Source of the DNA: Phosphoribacter sp044220725 | GTDB taxonomy: Bacteria > Actinomycetota > Actinomycetes > Actinomycetales > Dermatophilaceae | Direction: 5' to 3' | Length of the DNA stretch: 39,588 bases | NCBI GenBank assembly: GCA_044220725.1 | Contig: JBGAQN010000010.1 | Location: forward strand, 1 to 39,588 | Shown here: positions 15,127 to 23,732 of the stretch, piece by piece | Position numbering within the stretch: the first letter of the stretch is position 1 | How the letters are laid out: every line of letters begins with the position of its first letter | The notes under the pieces: model-generated | Database searches by the model: none | What the model saw: only the letters and a program-made list of their open reading frames with translations | What the model was told of the DNA's origin: nothing | Position numbers and translations under genes: made by a program

Positions 15127-17616
15127 TTACCCATCGACCGGAGGTGTCGGCGGGCCGGCGACGGCTCCGACGACATGCGTCCAGGCGGTGCCGGATCCGT
15201 CGCGCCGCCCGGTGGGCGGGGGCACATCGACCGGGCCCCCGTTGGCGGCGGCGGCCCGCGCCGGCACGGACCCGACCCACGCCAGAACAAGGACGTCCTC
15301 ACCCTTGAGGAAGCGATGACAACGCACTCCGCCTGTGCCACGGCCCTTGGCCGGGTACTCGGCGTAAGGGGTCACCTTGATCGCTCCCGCCTGGGTCCCG
15401 GGCAACGCCCCGGAGGCTCCACTGGCGGTGATGACGACCCCGTCACGCGTCGGGTCCACGACGCCGAAATAGACCGCCCGAGCCTTGGGGGACAAGCGGA
15501 TTCCCGCCATCCCGCCCGCTGCTCGCCCTTGCGGGCGCACACTGCCGGCGGGGAAGCGCAGTAGTTGTGCGTCGCTGGTGAGGAACACCAGGTCGAATTC
15601 CTCACTCGCCGTCGCGCCGGCGCCGACCACTTCGTCGCCCTCGCGTAGCGCGATGAGCTCCCACGACGGGCGACTGGGGTGTTCGGCGACGACCCGCTTG
15701 ACCACACCCGAGGCGGTCCCCAGCGCCAGCACGGGGGAATCCGGGGCCAACGAGGCCAACGTCACCGGGGTCTCGCCGCGCCCGAGCTCGAGGTATGCCG
15801 TCAGCGGCGCTCCACCCGAGAGGTTGGGGGCGTCGGCGGTCGGCGGGAGCGTAGGCAGCTCAAGGACTGACAGGCGCAGCATCCGTCCAAGGCTGGTGAC
15901 CAGGCCGACCTCGCCTCGGGCCGTGGCACGCACCGCTCCGATGAGGACGTCGTGGCGCGCCCGCGCCCCCCCGGTAGGCAGCGGCTCGGCACCCGTCGTG
16001 CGGGCAAGCAGGCCGGTCGAGGACAGCAGCACCCAGCACGGATCGTCGGCGACCTGCAGGGCACTGGCCTGACCCCGGACAACTGCCGGAACGCTTACTC
16101 CCGCAGTCGCACCCGCTGCTTCGAGTAGGACAGTTCGGCGCGGGGTGGCGTGTGCCTGGGCCACGGCAGCCAACTCATCGGAGACCGTCGTGCGCAGCAG
16201 GCGGTCGTCGGCAAGGATCGCCCGCAGATGGCCGATCTGGTCGCGCAGCTGCTCTTGTTCCCTTTCCAGCTCAAGCCGGGAGAATTTGGTCAGCCGACGC
16301 AGTTGCAGGTCGAGGATGTAGGTCGCTTGCGCCTCGGACAGGTCGAAAACTGCCATCAGCCGCGCTCGGGCCGTGGTGCTGTCCTGGGAGGCGCGAATGA
16401 CCTGGATGACCTCGTCGATGTTGAGAATGGCCACAAGGAGCCCGTCGACGAGGTGCAGCCGCTCCTCGGCACGGGCCAGCCGGTAGGCCGTCCGGCGACG
16501 AACCACGCTGATCCTGAAGTCGACGAAGACCGCGAGCAGGTCCTTGAGGCCGAGGGTGCGTGGTTGGCCGTCGACCAAGGCGACGTTGTTGATCCCAAAG
16601 GAGTCCTCCATCGGAGTGAGCCGATAGAGCTCTTCGAGGACCGCCTCAGGAACGAACCCGGCTTTGACCTCGATGACCACGTGCAAACCGTGTGCGCGGT
16701 CGGTGAGGTCCTTGACGTCGCTGATGCCCTGCAGCCTCTTGCTCTGGACCTGGTCGCGGATCTTCTCGATGACCTTTTCCGGTCCGATGAGGTAGGGCAA
16801 CTCGGTGACGACGATCCCGCGTCGCCGTGGGGTGAGGTTTTCGATTCGGGCACTCGCGCGGGTCCGGAAGGTCCCACGCCCGACGGCATACGCCTCCCGT
16901 ATGCCGTCCAACCCCACGATCCGCCCGCCGCCGGGCAGGTCGGGGCCGGGGACAAACCGCATAAGGTCTTCCAGGCTCGCCTCCGGGTGGTCCAGCAGGT
17001 GGCGCGCCGCGCTGATGACCTCGCCGAGATTGTGCGGTGGCATGCTCGTGGCCATCCCGACCGCGATCCCGCTGGCGCCGTTGACGAGCAGGTTGGGGAA
17101 CGCGGCGGGCAGCACCTCGGGCTGGGTGTGCGTGTCGTCGTAGTTGGGGACAAAGTCGACGGTGTCTTCGTCGAGCCCGGCGACCATGACCATCGCCGCC
17201 GGGGCCATCCGGGCTTCGGTATATCGAGAGGCCGCGGGCCCGTCGTCCAATGACCCGAAGTTTCCGTGGCCGTCGATCAAGGGCAGCCGCATCGAGAATG
17301 GCTGGGCCAGTCGCACCAGGGTGTCGTAGATCGCACTGTCGCCGTGTGGGTGGTATTTGCCCATGACCTCGCCGACGATGCGGCTGGACTTGACGTGCGG
17401 ACGCTCCGGACGCAGCCCCAACTCGCTCATCCCGAAGAGGATCCGTCGTTGCACCGGCTTGAGCCCGTCGCGGGCGTCGGGTAGGGCCCGGGCGTAGATG
17501 ACGCTGTAGGAGTATTCGAGGAAGGCGGCCTTCATCTCGTCGGCGACGTCGATGTCGACAATCCGCTCGACGACGTCTTGGCCCTCGGGGGGCGACGTGG
17601 TGGTTCGACGGGCCAT
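15127..17616 (-). CDS. parC: DNA topoisomerase IV subunit A (ParC)
   Basis: 829 residues; breakage-reunion subunit partnering the ParE at the left edge. The start MARRTTT was chosen over an ATG 39 bp upstream because AGGAG lies 11 bases before it and actinobacterial homologues begin similarly (from memory). The active-site Tyr132 is in RYTEAR. The quinolone-determining region reads HGDSAIYD with Ser94 and Asp98, the residues of susceptible enzymes. LVNGASGIAVGMATSMPPHN is also conserved. The C-terminal beta-pinwheel region (about 510-829) is divergent. The gene reads towards the sugar operon, whose promoter begins only 28 bp after its stop. Confidence 0.93.
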   Translation of the reverse strand: MARRTTTSPPEGQDVVERIVDIDVADEMKAAFLEYSYSVIYARALPDARDGLKPVQRRILFGMSELGLRPERPHVKSSRIVGEVMGKYHPHGDSAIYDTLVRLAQPFSMRLPLIDGHGNFGSLDDGPAASRYTEARMAPAAMVMVAGLDEDTVDFVPNYDDTHTQPEVLPAAFPNLLVNGASGIAVGMATSMPPHNLGEVISAARHLLDHPEASLEDLMRFVPGPDLPGGGRIVGLDGIREAYAVGRGTFRTRASARIENLTPRRRGIVVTELPYLIGPEKVIEKIRDQVQSKRLQGISDVKDLTDRAHGLHVVIEVKAGFVPEAVLEELYRLTPMEDSFGINNVALVDGQPRTLGLKDLLAVFVDFRISVVRRRTAYRLARAEERLHLVDGLLVAILNIDEVIQVIRASQDSTTARARLMAVFDLSEAQATYILDLQLRRLTKFSRLELEREQEQLRDQIGHLRAILADDRLLRTTVSDELAAVAQAHATPRRTVLLEAAGATAGVSVPAVVRGQASALQVADDPCWVLLSSTGLLARTTGAEPLPTGGARARHDVLIGAVRATARGEVGLVTSLGRMLRLSVLELPTLPPTADAPNLSGGAPLTAYLELGRGETPVTLASLAPDSPVLALGTASGVVKRVVAEHPSRPSWELIALREGDEVVGAGATASEEFDLVFLTSDAQLLRFPAGSVRPQGRAAGGMAGIRLSPKARAVYFGVVDPTRDGVVITASGASGALPGTQAGAIKVTPYAEYPAKGRGTGGVRCHRFLKGEDVLVLAWVGSVPARAAAANGGPVDVPPPTGRRDGSGTAWTHVVGAVAGPPTPPVDG

Positions 17617-17763
17617 GCCGGGTGGGGCTCCTACAGCTGGGTCGGGATCGGGCATCGGTCAGGGTCCGGTGAGCCCGAGTGGGTCATGCCGCGGTGATGC
17701 GGCGGCCCCATCCTCTCCCACGGTGCCAGACCGGCATACCGCGACACGGCGAGGACCCGGCGC

Positions 17764-18378
17764 TCAGGCCGGGTCGTGCATCCGGAAGCGACCCCAATGG
17801 GCCACTTCATCCAACCCACGGCGGCCGCGAGCCAGGCTGGGGCTCGGGGGATGCGGGACGGCATACCCAAGGCTGATGACGCCGACGAAGCGGCGACCTT
17901 CCGGGATGCCCAGGGCCGCGCGGACCTGCGTATGCCGTGCTGGCGGCACCCCGAAGAAGCACGCCCCCAGCCCGGCATCGACAGCGGTGAGCAGGGCGAG
18001 CATCGCCGCCATCCCGGTATCGACGTCCCAGTAAGGGATCGGCCACCGAGACGGGTCACGGTCTGCCCAGCCCTTGTCCGGCTCGGCGTAGCGATCCAGA
18101 TAACGGTCGGGGTCGGACAGACAGACGATGAGGACGGGGGCGGTCGCCATGCCCGAGAGCCAGGAGTCCGGCGGCGCGTCGCCGGTCGTCGCCGACCAGA
18201 ACGCGTCGCGCTCGGCGGGGGAGCGCAGGACCACGAAGTCCCAGCCCTGGCTGAAGCCGGCGCTCGGTGCCCGGATGGCCGCCTCGAGGCAGGCGCGGAT
18301 GATCGCGTCCTCGACGGGGCGCTGGGGGTCGTAGCGGCGGACCATTCGACGCTGGCGGATCGCGCGACGCAGTTCCAT
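17764..18378 (-). CDS. Nitroreductase-family protein
   Basis: 204 residues, FMN-dependent nitroreductase fold. The N-terminal RRAIRQRRMVRRYDPQRPVE and AIRAPSAGFSQGWDFVVL (about 2-50) are the usual FMN-binding signatures, and GLGACFFGVPP and GVISLGYAVPHP appear in the C-terminal half. Start MELRRAI has GGGAG ten bases upstream. It could reduce nitro compounds, quinones or an enone; the substrate is not predictable. It is divergent from the GNAT/CoA-ligase gene with a 59-bp gap. Confidence 0.85.
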   Translation of the reverse strand: MELRRAIRQRRMVRRYDPQRPVEDAIIRACLEAAIRAPSAGFSQGWDFVVLRSPAERDAFWSATTGDAPPDSWLSGMATAPVLIVCLSDPDRYLDRYAEPDKGWADRDPSRWPIPYWDVDTGMAAMLALLTAVDAGLGACFFGVPPARHTQVRAALGIPEGRRFVGVISLGYAVPHPPSPSLARGRRGLDEVAHWGRFRMHDPA

Positions 18379-18437
18379 GTCGGCGATGCTCCCACCCGTG
18401 GGCGACCGGGAACGTGCTGGCATGGGAGCATGTGGGC

Positions 18438-21167
18438 GTGTCCAGCAAGCACGGCCATCACCGGCACCCGGTGCCCGACGAGCCGACCCCTCCGGAGCCG
18501 TCCGGTAGCGGCGAGGAATTGCCGCCCGGCTACCCGGCCGAGTGGGAAGCCGACGTCGTGCTCAGTGACGGGTCGGTGGCCCACGTGCGCCCGATCACCC
18601 CCTCCGACGACGTCCGGATTCGGGAGTTTCATGCGGGGCAGAGCGAAGAGTCGATCTACTTACGGTTCTTCGCCCCGCTGCATGAGTTGTCCGACCGCGA
18701 CGTCCACCGGTTCACGGTCGTGGACTACGACGAACGAGTGGCGCTGGTTGCGACCCACCTGGACAAGATCATTGGCATCGGGCGCTACGACAAGATCAAC
18801 GACACGACCGCCGAAGTGGCGTTCAACGTGTCGGATCACTACCAGGGCAAGGGAATCGGGTCGATCCTCCTCGAGCACCTGGCCCTCGTGGGCTGGGAGG
18901 CAGGCGTCACCCTCTTCGTTGCCGAGGTGCTCCCGCAGAACCGGCGGATGATCAACGTCTTCCGCGAGGCGGGCTACAACGTCAAGCACCGGCTCGAGGA
19001 CGGCATCATCTCGCTGTCCTTCGACATCACGCCGACGGCAAAATCCACGGACGTCCGTTTCGCTCGTGAGCACCGGTCCGAGGCAATCAGCGTCGGGGGC
19101 ATCCTCACGCCGCGTTCGGTCGCCGTGGTCGGGGCCAGTCGCCGCGAGTTCTCCATCGGTCACACGTTCCTGAAGAACCTCGTCGAAGGAGGCTTCACCG
19201 GCAGGGTGTATGCCGTCAACCCGAACGCCAAGCGCGTCATGGGAATGAAGGCGTATCACAGCCTTTCGGACGTCCCCGGCCCTGTCGATCTAGTGGTCGT
19301 CGCCGTGGCCGCGCCCGAGGTGATCGATCTGGTCGAGGAGTGCGCCGCCAAGGGAGCCCGGGCCATTGTCGTGCCGTCCGCGCACTTCGCCGAGGACGGC
19401 GAACGAGGCTGGAAGCTGCAGACCAGGCTGCGCAAACGGGCCAGGAGAGCGGGGATCCGGATCATCGGCCCGAACTCCTTCGGAATCATCAACAACCATC
19501 CGGAGGTCCGGCTCAACGCGAGCCTGGCACCCCAGCTGCCCCCACGGGGTTCGTTCGGCTTGTTCGCCCAAAGCGGGGCGCTGGGCATCGCGGTGCTCGC
19601 CTCTGCCGCCAGACGAGGATTGGGTGTCTCGGTCTTCGCCTCCGCGGGCAACCGCGTCGACGTCTCGGGCAACGACCTCATGCAGTATTGGATCGACGAC
19701 GCCGACACCGACGCGGTGGGGCTTTACGTCGAATCCATCGGTAACCCGCGCAAGTTCGCGCGGATTGCGCGCTCCCTTGCCACCGCCAAGCCGGTCATCG
19801 TCGTCAAGTCCGCGGGTAGCCACCTTGGTGCCGCACCTGGCCACCTGACCCGGACGATGGGCGTTCGCCAGGAGGTGTTCGACGCTTTGCTGCGCCAATC
19901 GGGGGTGATCCGCACCGAAAACATCCACCAGCTCTTCGACGTCGCACAGCTCGTCGTGCACCAGTCGCTTCCCGCCGGGGACGGTGTGGCGGTCGTCACC
20001 AACTCCGATGCACTTGGCTCACTCACGGCTCAGGCCGCCGAGAGTTGGGACCTCAAAGTGACCCACGGACCCATCTCGATCGCGCCCGAAGCCGGGGCCG
20101 AGGAGTTCGCCCTCGCGCTGCGCGCCGCGTTCGAGGACCCCAAGGTCGACTCCGTGATCGCGTCCTTCATCCCGCCGATCTACACCGACGACGAACTCGT
20201 CGCAGCCGCCGTCCGCGAGGAGGCCAGGCGCAGTACGAAGACGTGCACGGCCACTTTCCTTGGCATGCGCGGCGTCACCGAGCAACTGGCGCTGACCAGC
20301 CCTGGCTCGCATCGGCGCGTCGTTCCGGCATACCCCATGCCCGAGGATGCCGTGCGAGCGGTGGCGGCCGCGACCCGCTACGCACAGTGGCGGTCGCGAG
20401 ACAGGGGCTCGTTGGTCGCCCCAGTCGGCATCGACAGGGCTGCTGTCGACGAGATCCTCGAAGGGGTGCTCGCCCAGTCCCCGACCGGTCGTGCGCTCAC
20501 TGCGGACGAATGCACGAGGGTGCTCGCGGCATACGGGATCCCGCTCTGGCCAGACGAGACCGTGGAGACGGCCGACGAGGCGGTTGCTGCAGCCGAACGG
20601 TTGGGCTACCCGGTCATCCTCAAAGTGATCACCCCGGCAGTGCGCCACCAGGTGGGGGTGACTGCCGTGCGCCCCGACCTGGCCAGCGAAGACGCCGTGC
20701 GCGACGCTCACACCTCATTGGTCAATCGGTTGGGGGCGTTCGTCGCCGACCGGTTCGCTGTGCAGCGGATGTCCCCGCCGGGGGTGTCTTGCGTCGTGGG
20801 CTCCACCGAGGACCCGCTGTTTGGCCCCGTCGTGGCCTTTTCGATCGCAGGTCCGCCGACCGACCTGCTGGGGGACATCGGCTACCGGATCCCGCCCCTG
20901 ACTGACGTCGACGTCGACGATCTCATCTTCTCGGTCAAGGCCGCTCCGCTGTTGACCGGGCACCGCGGCAAGGAGCCGATCCATCTAGACGACCTGCGTG
21001 AGCTCATCGCTCGGGTCTCGGTTCTGGCAGACAACCACTCGATTTTGGCTTCGGTGTCGTTACAGCCGGTCAACTGTTGGGGAGCTGGAGTCGACGTGCT
21101 GGGCGCGGAGATCGTGGTCGCCCCCGCGATGACCCGCAAGGACGCCAGCCGCCGGGCGATGACCTGA
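18438..21167 (+). CDS. GNAT acetyltransferase fused to an acyl-CoA ligase (NDP-forming) module; protein lysine acetyltransferase type
   Basis: 909 residues from GTG with GGGAG nine bases upstream. Residues about 40-200 are a GNAT domain with the acetyl-CoA loop QGKGIG at 136-141. Residues about 223-330 form a CoA-binding Rossmann domain (VVGASRREFSIGH), followed by a succinyl-CoA-ligase-like domain (LFAQSGALG) and a C-terminal ATP-grasp module (about 690-905). GNAT first and ligase second is the reverse of enterobacterial Pat, and as I recall for Streptomyces PatA. Such enzymes acetylate and switch off AMP-forming acetyl-CoA synthetases. The region matching the ligase catalytic His reads PGHLTRTMG rather than SHTGAL, so ligase activity is doubtful. 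Confidence 0.88.
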   Translation: MSSKHGHHRHPVPDEPTPPEPSGSGEELPPGYPAEWEADVVLSDGSVAHVRPITPSDDVRIREFHAGQSEESIYLRFFAPLHELSDRDVHRFTVVDYDERVALVATHLDKIIGIGRYDKINDTTAEVAFNVSDHYQGKGIGSILLEHLALVGWEAGVTLFVAEVLPQNRRMINVFREAGYNVKHRLEDGIISLSFDITPTAKSTDVRFAREHRSEAISVGGILTPRSVAVVGASRREFSIGHTFLKNLVEGGFTGRVYAVNPNAKRVMGMKAYHSLSDVPGPVDLVVVAVAAPEVIDLVEECAAKGARAIVVPSAHFAEDGERGWKLQTRLRKRARRAGIRIIGPNSFGIINNHPEVRLNASLAPQLPPRGSFGLFAQSGALGIAVLASAARRGLGVSVFASAGNRVDVSGNDLMQYWIDDADTDAVGLYVESIGNPRKFARIARSLATAKPVIVVKSAGSHLGAAPGHLTRTMGVRQEVFDALLRQSGVIRTENIHQLFDVAQLVVHQSLPAGDGVAVVTNSDALGSLTAQAAESWDLKVTHGPISIAPEAGAEEFALALRAAFEDPKVDSVIASFIPPIYTDDELVAAAVREEARRSTKTCTATFLGMRGVTEQLALTSPGSHRRVVPAYPMPEDAVRAVAAATRYAQWRSRDRGSLVAPVGIDRAAVDEILEGVLAQSPTGRALTADECTRVLAAYGIPLWPDETVETADEAVAAAERLGYPVILKVITPAVRHQVGVTAVRPDLASEDAVRDAHTSLVNRLGAFVADRFAVQRMSPPGVSCVVGSTEDPLFGPVVAFSIAGPPTDLLGDIGYRIPPLTDVDVDDLIFSVKAAPLLTGHRGKEPIHLDDLRELIARVSVLADNHSILASVSLQPVNCWGAGVDVLGAEIVVAPAMTRKDASRRAMT

Positions 21168-21192
21168 CCGAGGCCAACCACGTCACCGAACG

Positions 21193-21256
21193 GCCGAGAT
21201 GGACACTGCCGCGAGGACACGCCGCGTGCGACTCGCGCAACGTCAATCTCGGCGGC
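21193..21256. repeat. Palindromic intergenic repeat, copy 1
   Basis: Arms GCCGAGATGGAC (21193-21204) and GTCAATCTCGGC (21242-21253) pair at 11 of 12 positions around a loop of about 37 bases. Bases 21236-21254 are identical to the reverse complement of 33658-33676 in copy 2, so the two copies are inverted relative to each other. The copy ends just before the ribosome site of the DUF5998 gene. Confidence 0.75.
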
Positions 21257-21264
21257 AGGAGAGA

Positions 21265-21864
21265 ATGGCCGACATGCGCAAAGCCCCACGAGACGTGCCC
21301 GGATTCAACCTGCCTGCCGAGCTGCGCTCGGACATCCAACACGCGGGCTACTACCCGGCGCTCGTCGCGGACGTCGTCGGGGCCAGTCTGGCCGGCGACA
21401 CCGTGGCGGCACACCTGGTCCACCAGGAGACCACCTTCGACGAAGACTCGGTCCGGCGGCACATCACCGTTCTCGTCCTGTCGGCCAGCAAGCTCGTTGT
21501 CGTCCACGCCGACGACCACTCCGACCATCACGAACGGGCTGTCGCCACGGCGACCAGTGAGAGCATCCCGCTGCCCGCGGTCCGCGGGATCAGGCTCTCG
21601 CACGTCGTGGCCAACCCGGACGCCTATGTCCCGGGATCGTTGGGGCGGGAGATCACCTTGACCCTGGGCTGGGGGGCGGTCAGCCGCCTCGATGTGCTCC
21701 CGGCTTCGTGCGGAGATCCGCAATGCGAGGCCGACCACGGGTTCGAGGGCACGTTGGCGGCCGACGGCATCTCGCTGCGGATCAGTGCCGACGCCGACGG
21801 AGACGCAGCGCTGGCCCGCGCCTTGCACTTTGCCTCGGCTCTGTCGGCGACGATCGGTCGGTGA
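21265..21864 (+). CDS. DUF5998 family protein
   Basis: 199 residues, no signal peptide or membrane helix. The segment AGYYPALVADVV followed by HLVHQETTFD (about residues 28-62) is characteristic of a conserved actinobacterial family of unknown function (DUF5998). A Cys-containing CGDPQCEADHG lies near residue 151. AGGAG is only three bases from this ATG; the ATG nine bases on (21274) is better spaced and may be the true start. A palindromic repeat directly precedes the ribosome site. The next gene begins one base after the stop, so the two are probably cotranscribed. Confidence 0.82.
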   Translation: MADMRKAPRDVPGFNLPAELRSDIQHAGYYPALVADVVGASLAGDTVAAHLVHQETTFDEDSVRRHITVLVLSASKLVVVHADDHSDHHERAVATATSESIPLPAVRGIRLSHVVANPDAYVPGSLGREITLTLGWGAVSRLDVLPASCGDPQCEADHGFEGTLAADGISLRISADADGDAALARALHFASALSATIGR

Positions 21865-21865
21865 G

Positions 21866-23026
21866 GTGGACGCCGGCTCGCCGGTCCCCGCCGGAGCCGG
21901 GACGCTGTCGGCAGTCCTTCCGTCGGTTCTCGCCTCGTTGGGATCGACCCGGTATGCCGCCCGCCCCCTCCTCCCGCTCGACCCCTCCAGACGGGCCGTC
22001 GTCGTCCTCGTCGACGGGTTGGGGGATGCTCTCATTCGACGACGAGCCGGGCATGCGCCCTTCCTGCGGTCTGGTTTGGCGACGGCATACCGGCTGACGT
22101 GCGGGTTCCCATCGACGACGGCAACCTCGATGGGGAGCTTCGGGACCGGGCTGCCGCCTGGGGCGCACGGGCTGGTGGGCTATGAGGTGCTCGTCCCCGG
22201 TGCGACCCCGGAGCAGGATCGGATCCTCAACGAGCTGAGTTGGGACGACGGCCCCGACCCCTTTGTCTGGCAGCCTGAACCCACGGTGTTCGAGGCGGCC
22301 GTAGCGGAGGGGATCGCCGTCACGCGGATCGGGCCGGGCTTCTTCGACGGCTCGGGGCTGACCAACGCGGCACTGCGCGGCGGCCGGTTCCGGGCGGCAT
22401 ACCACTTGGCGGCGCGTGTGGACGAAGCGGTGGCGGCCGTGCGGGCGGCGCCGCGCGCGCTGGTCTATCTCTACTGGGGAGACGTCGACAAGCTGGGGCA
22501 TGTCTACGGCCCGACGTCGCCGCAGTGGGGCGAGGAAGTCGAGCGGGTCGACGCCGAGCTGGCTCGTCTGGTCGCGTGCGTGCCGCCCGACACAGCCGTC
22601 TACGTCACCGCCGACCACGGGATGGTCGAGGTGCCCTTCGCCGAGCGGATCGATCTGGCCGCCGAGCCCCTGCTGCTCGACGGGGTGCGTCACGTCGGTG
22701 GCGAGCCGCGCTCGGTGCAGCTCTACTGCGACCCCGGTGCTGCGGCCGACGTGGCCGCGAGCTGGCGCGAACGGCTCGACGGGCAGGCGACGGTCGTGCT
22801 GCGCGATGAAGCTGTGCTGGCTGGCCTATTCGGTGCACCGGATGCCGTCGCCGAGCGAGTGCTGCCACGGATCGGCGACGTCATCGTCAACTGCGTGGCG
22901 GAGGTGGCCGTCGTCGACACGGTCCGCATGCGGGCCGAACTGTTGGCGCTGCTCGGGCTGCACGGCTCGGTGAGCGATGACGAGACGGCGATCCCGCTGT
23001 TCCGTTGGCCCGCCCGGACGGAATAG
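21866..23026 (+). CDS. Alkaline-phosphatase-superfamily protein (phosphodiesterase/nucleotide pyrophosphatase type)
   Basis: 386 residues, starting at a GTG one base after the previous stop. Metal and nucleophile signatures of the type I phosphodiesterase family are visible: LVDGLGD with Asp50, FPSTTATSMGSF with the nucleophile Thr at 84 or 85, YWGDVDKLGHVYGP with metal-binding Asp/His, and TADHGM. No signal peptide is obvious. It probably hydrolyses a phosphodiester or phosphonate bond, but the substrate is unknown. The same order (acetyltransferase, DUF5998, phosphatase) occurs in Streptomyces as I recall. Confidence 0.87.
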   Translation: MDAGSPVPAGAGTLSAVLPSVLASLGSTRYAARPLLPLDPSRRAVVVLVDGLGDALIRRRAGHAPFLRSGLATAYRLTCGFPSTTATSMGSFGTGLPPGAHGLVGYEVLVPGATPEQDRILNELSWDDGPDPFVWQPEPTVFEAAVAEGIAVTRIGPGFFDGSGLTNAALRGGRFRAAYHLAARVDEAVAAVRAAPRALVYLYWGDVDKLGHVYGPTSPQWGEEVERVDAELARLVACVPPDTAVYVTADHGMVEVPFAERIDLAAEPLLLDGVRHVGGEPRSVQLYCDPGAAADVAASWRERLDGQATVVLRDEAVLAGLFGAPDAVAERVLPRIGDVIVNCVAEVAVVDTVRMRAELLALLGLHGSVSDDETAIPLFRWPARTE

Positions 23027-23029
23027 GGT
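23024..23029 (+). promoter_or_regulatory. Candidate -10 box for leaderless tdk transcript
   Basis: TAGGGT fits TANNNT and ends eight bases before the GTG of tdk, which has no ribosome site. The stop codon TAG of the preceding gene forms its first three bases. This spacing is typical of leaderless actinobacterial mRNAs. Confidence 0.35.
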
Positions 23030-23037
23030 CGGGCGTC

Positions 23038-23703
23038 GTGGCTGAGCTGGTGTTCTTCTCCGGGACGATGGACTCGGGCAAGTCCACGTTGGCTTTGCAG
23101 ATGGAGCACAACCACACGGCCCGGGGCAAGGGCGGTCTGATCTTCACCAAGCACGACCGGGCCGGTGCTGCCGTCGTATCCTCGCGGCTGGGGCTGGCCC
23201 GCTCCGCGTTGGAGGTCACCGACACCCTGGACTTCTGGGACACCGTGGTGAGCATGGTCACCGAAGGTCGGCGGGTGGACTTCATCATCTGCGACGAGGC
23301 GCAGTTCTACAGCCCGCGCCAGATCGAGCAGCTGGCCCGGATTGTCGACGAGATGGGCGTCGACGTCTTCGCGTTCGGGATCATGGCCGACTTCCGCACC
23401 GAGTTGTTCCCGGGGTCTCGTCGCTTGGTCGAGTTGGCCGATCGGGTCCAGATCCTCCAGGTTGAGGCGCTGTGTTGGTGCGGGGCTCGGGCCACCCACA
23501 ACGCCCGGATCGTCGACGCCCAGATGGTCGTCGAGGGTGACCAAGTGCTTGTCGGTGATACGGCTAGGACCGGCACCGGGGTGGTGGAGTATGAGGTGCT
23601 CTGCCGACGGCACTACATGCGTCGAATGACGTCGCACGCGGCCAAAGCCGCCGCGGTGTCTCCCGACGTCCTGCCCTTCGAGCTGTCTCGCGATCGCGAC
23701 TGA
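23038..23703 (+). CDS. tdk: Thymidine kinase
   Basis: 221 residues, type II (TK1-like) kinase that phosphorylates thymidine in the salvage pathway. The P-loop SGTMDSGKST is at 8-17, the DEAQFY Walker B/lasso motif near residue 85, and GIMADFRTELFPGS follows near 112. CWCGARATHNAR with two Cys and a later Cys-His pair (CRRHY) fits the zinc-binding lobe. GTG start lacks a ribosome site but sits eight bases after a TANNNT box, so translation may be leaderless. It converges on sepH with a 29-bp gap. Confidence 0.92.
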   Translation: MAELVFFSGTMDSGKSTLALQMEHNHTARGKGGLIFTKHDRAGAAVVSSRLGLARSALEVTDTLDFWDTVVSMVTEGRRVDFIICDEAQFYSPRQIEQLARIVDEMGVDVFAFGIMADFRTELFPGSRRLVELADRVQILQVEALCWCGARATHNARIVDAQMVVEGDQVLVGDTARTGTGVVEYEVLCRRHYMRRMTSHAAKAAAVSPDVLPFELSRDRD

Positions 23704-23732
23704 CAGGGTTGATCGCGCCCGTCATCTGCCGA

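Noticed and set aside
18386..18431. 9-bp inverted repeat ATGCTCCCA / TGGGAGCAT between the divergent nitroreductase and acetyltransferase genes
   Set aside because: Each arm contains the GGGAG ribosome site of one gene, so the symmetry is largely explained by two similar translation starts. An operator remains possible but unsupported.
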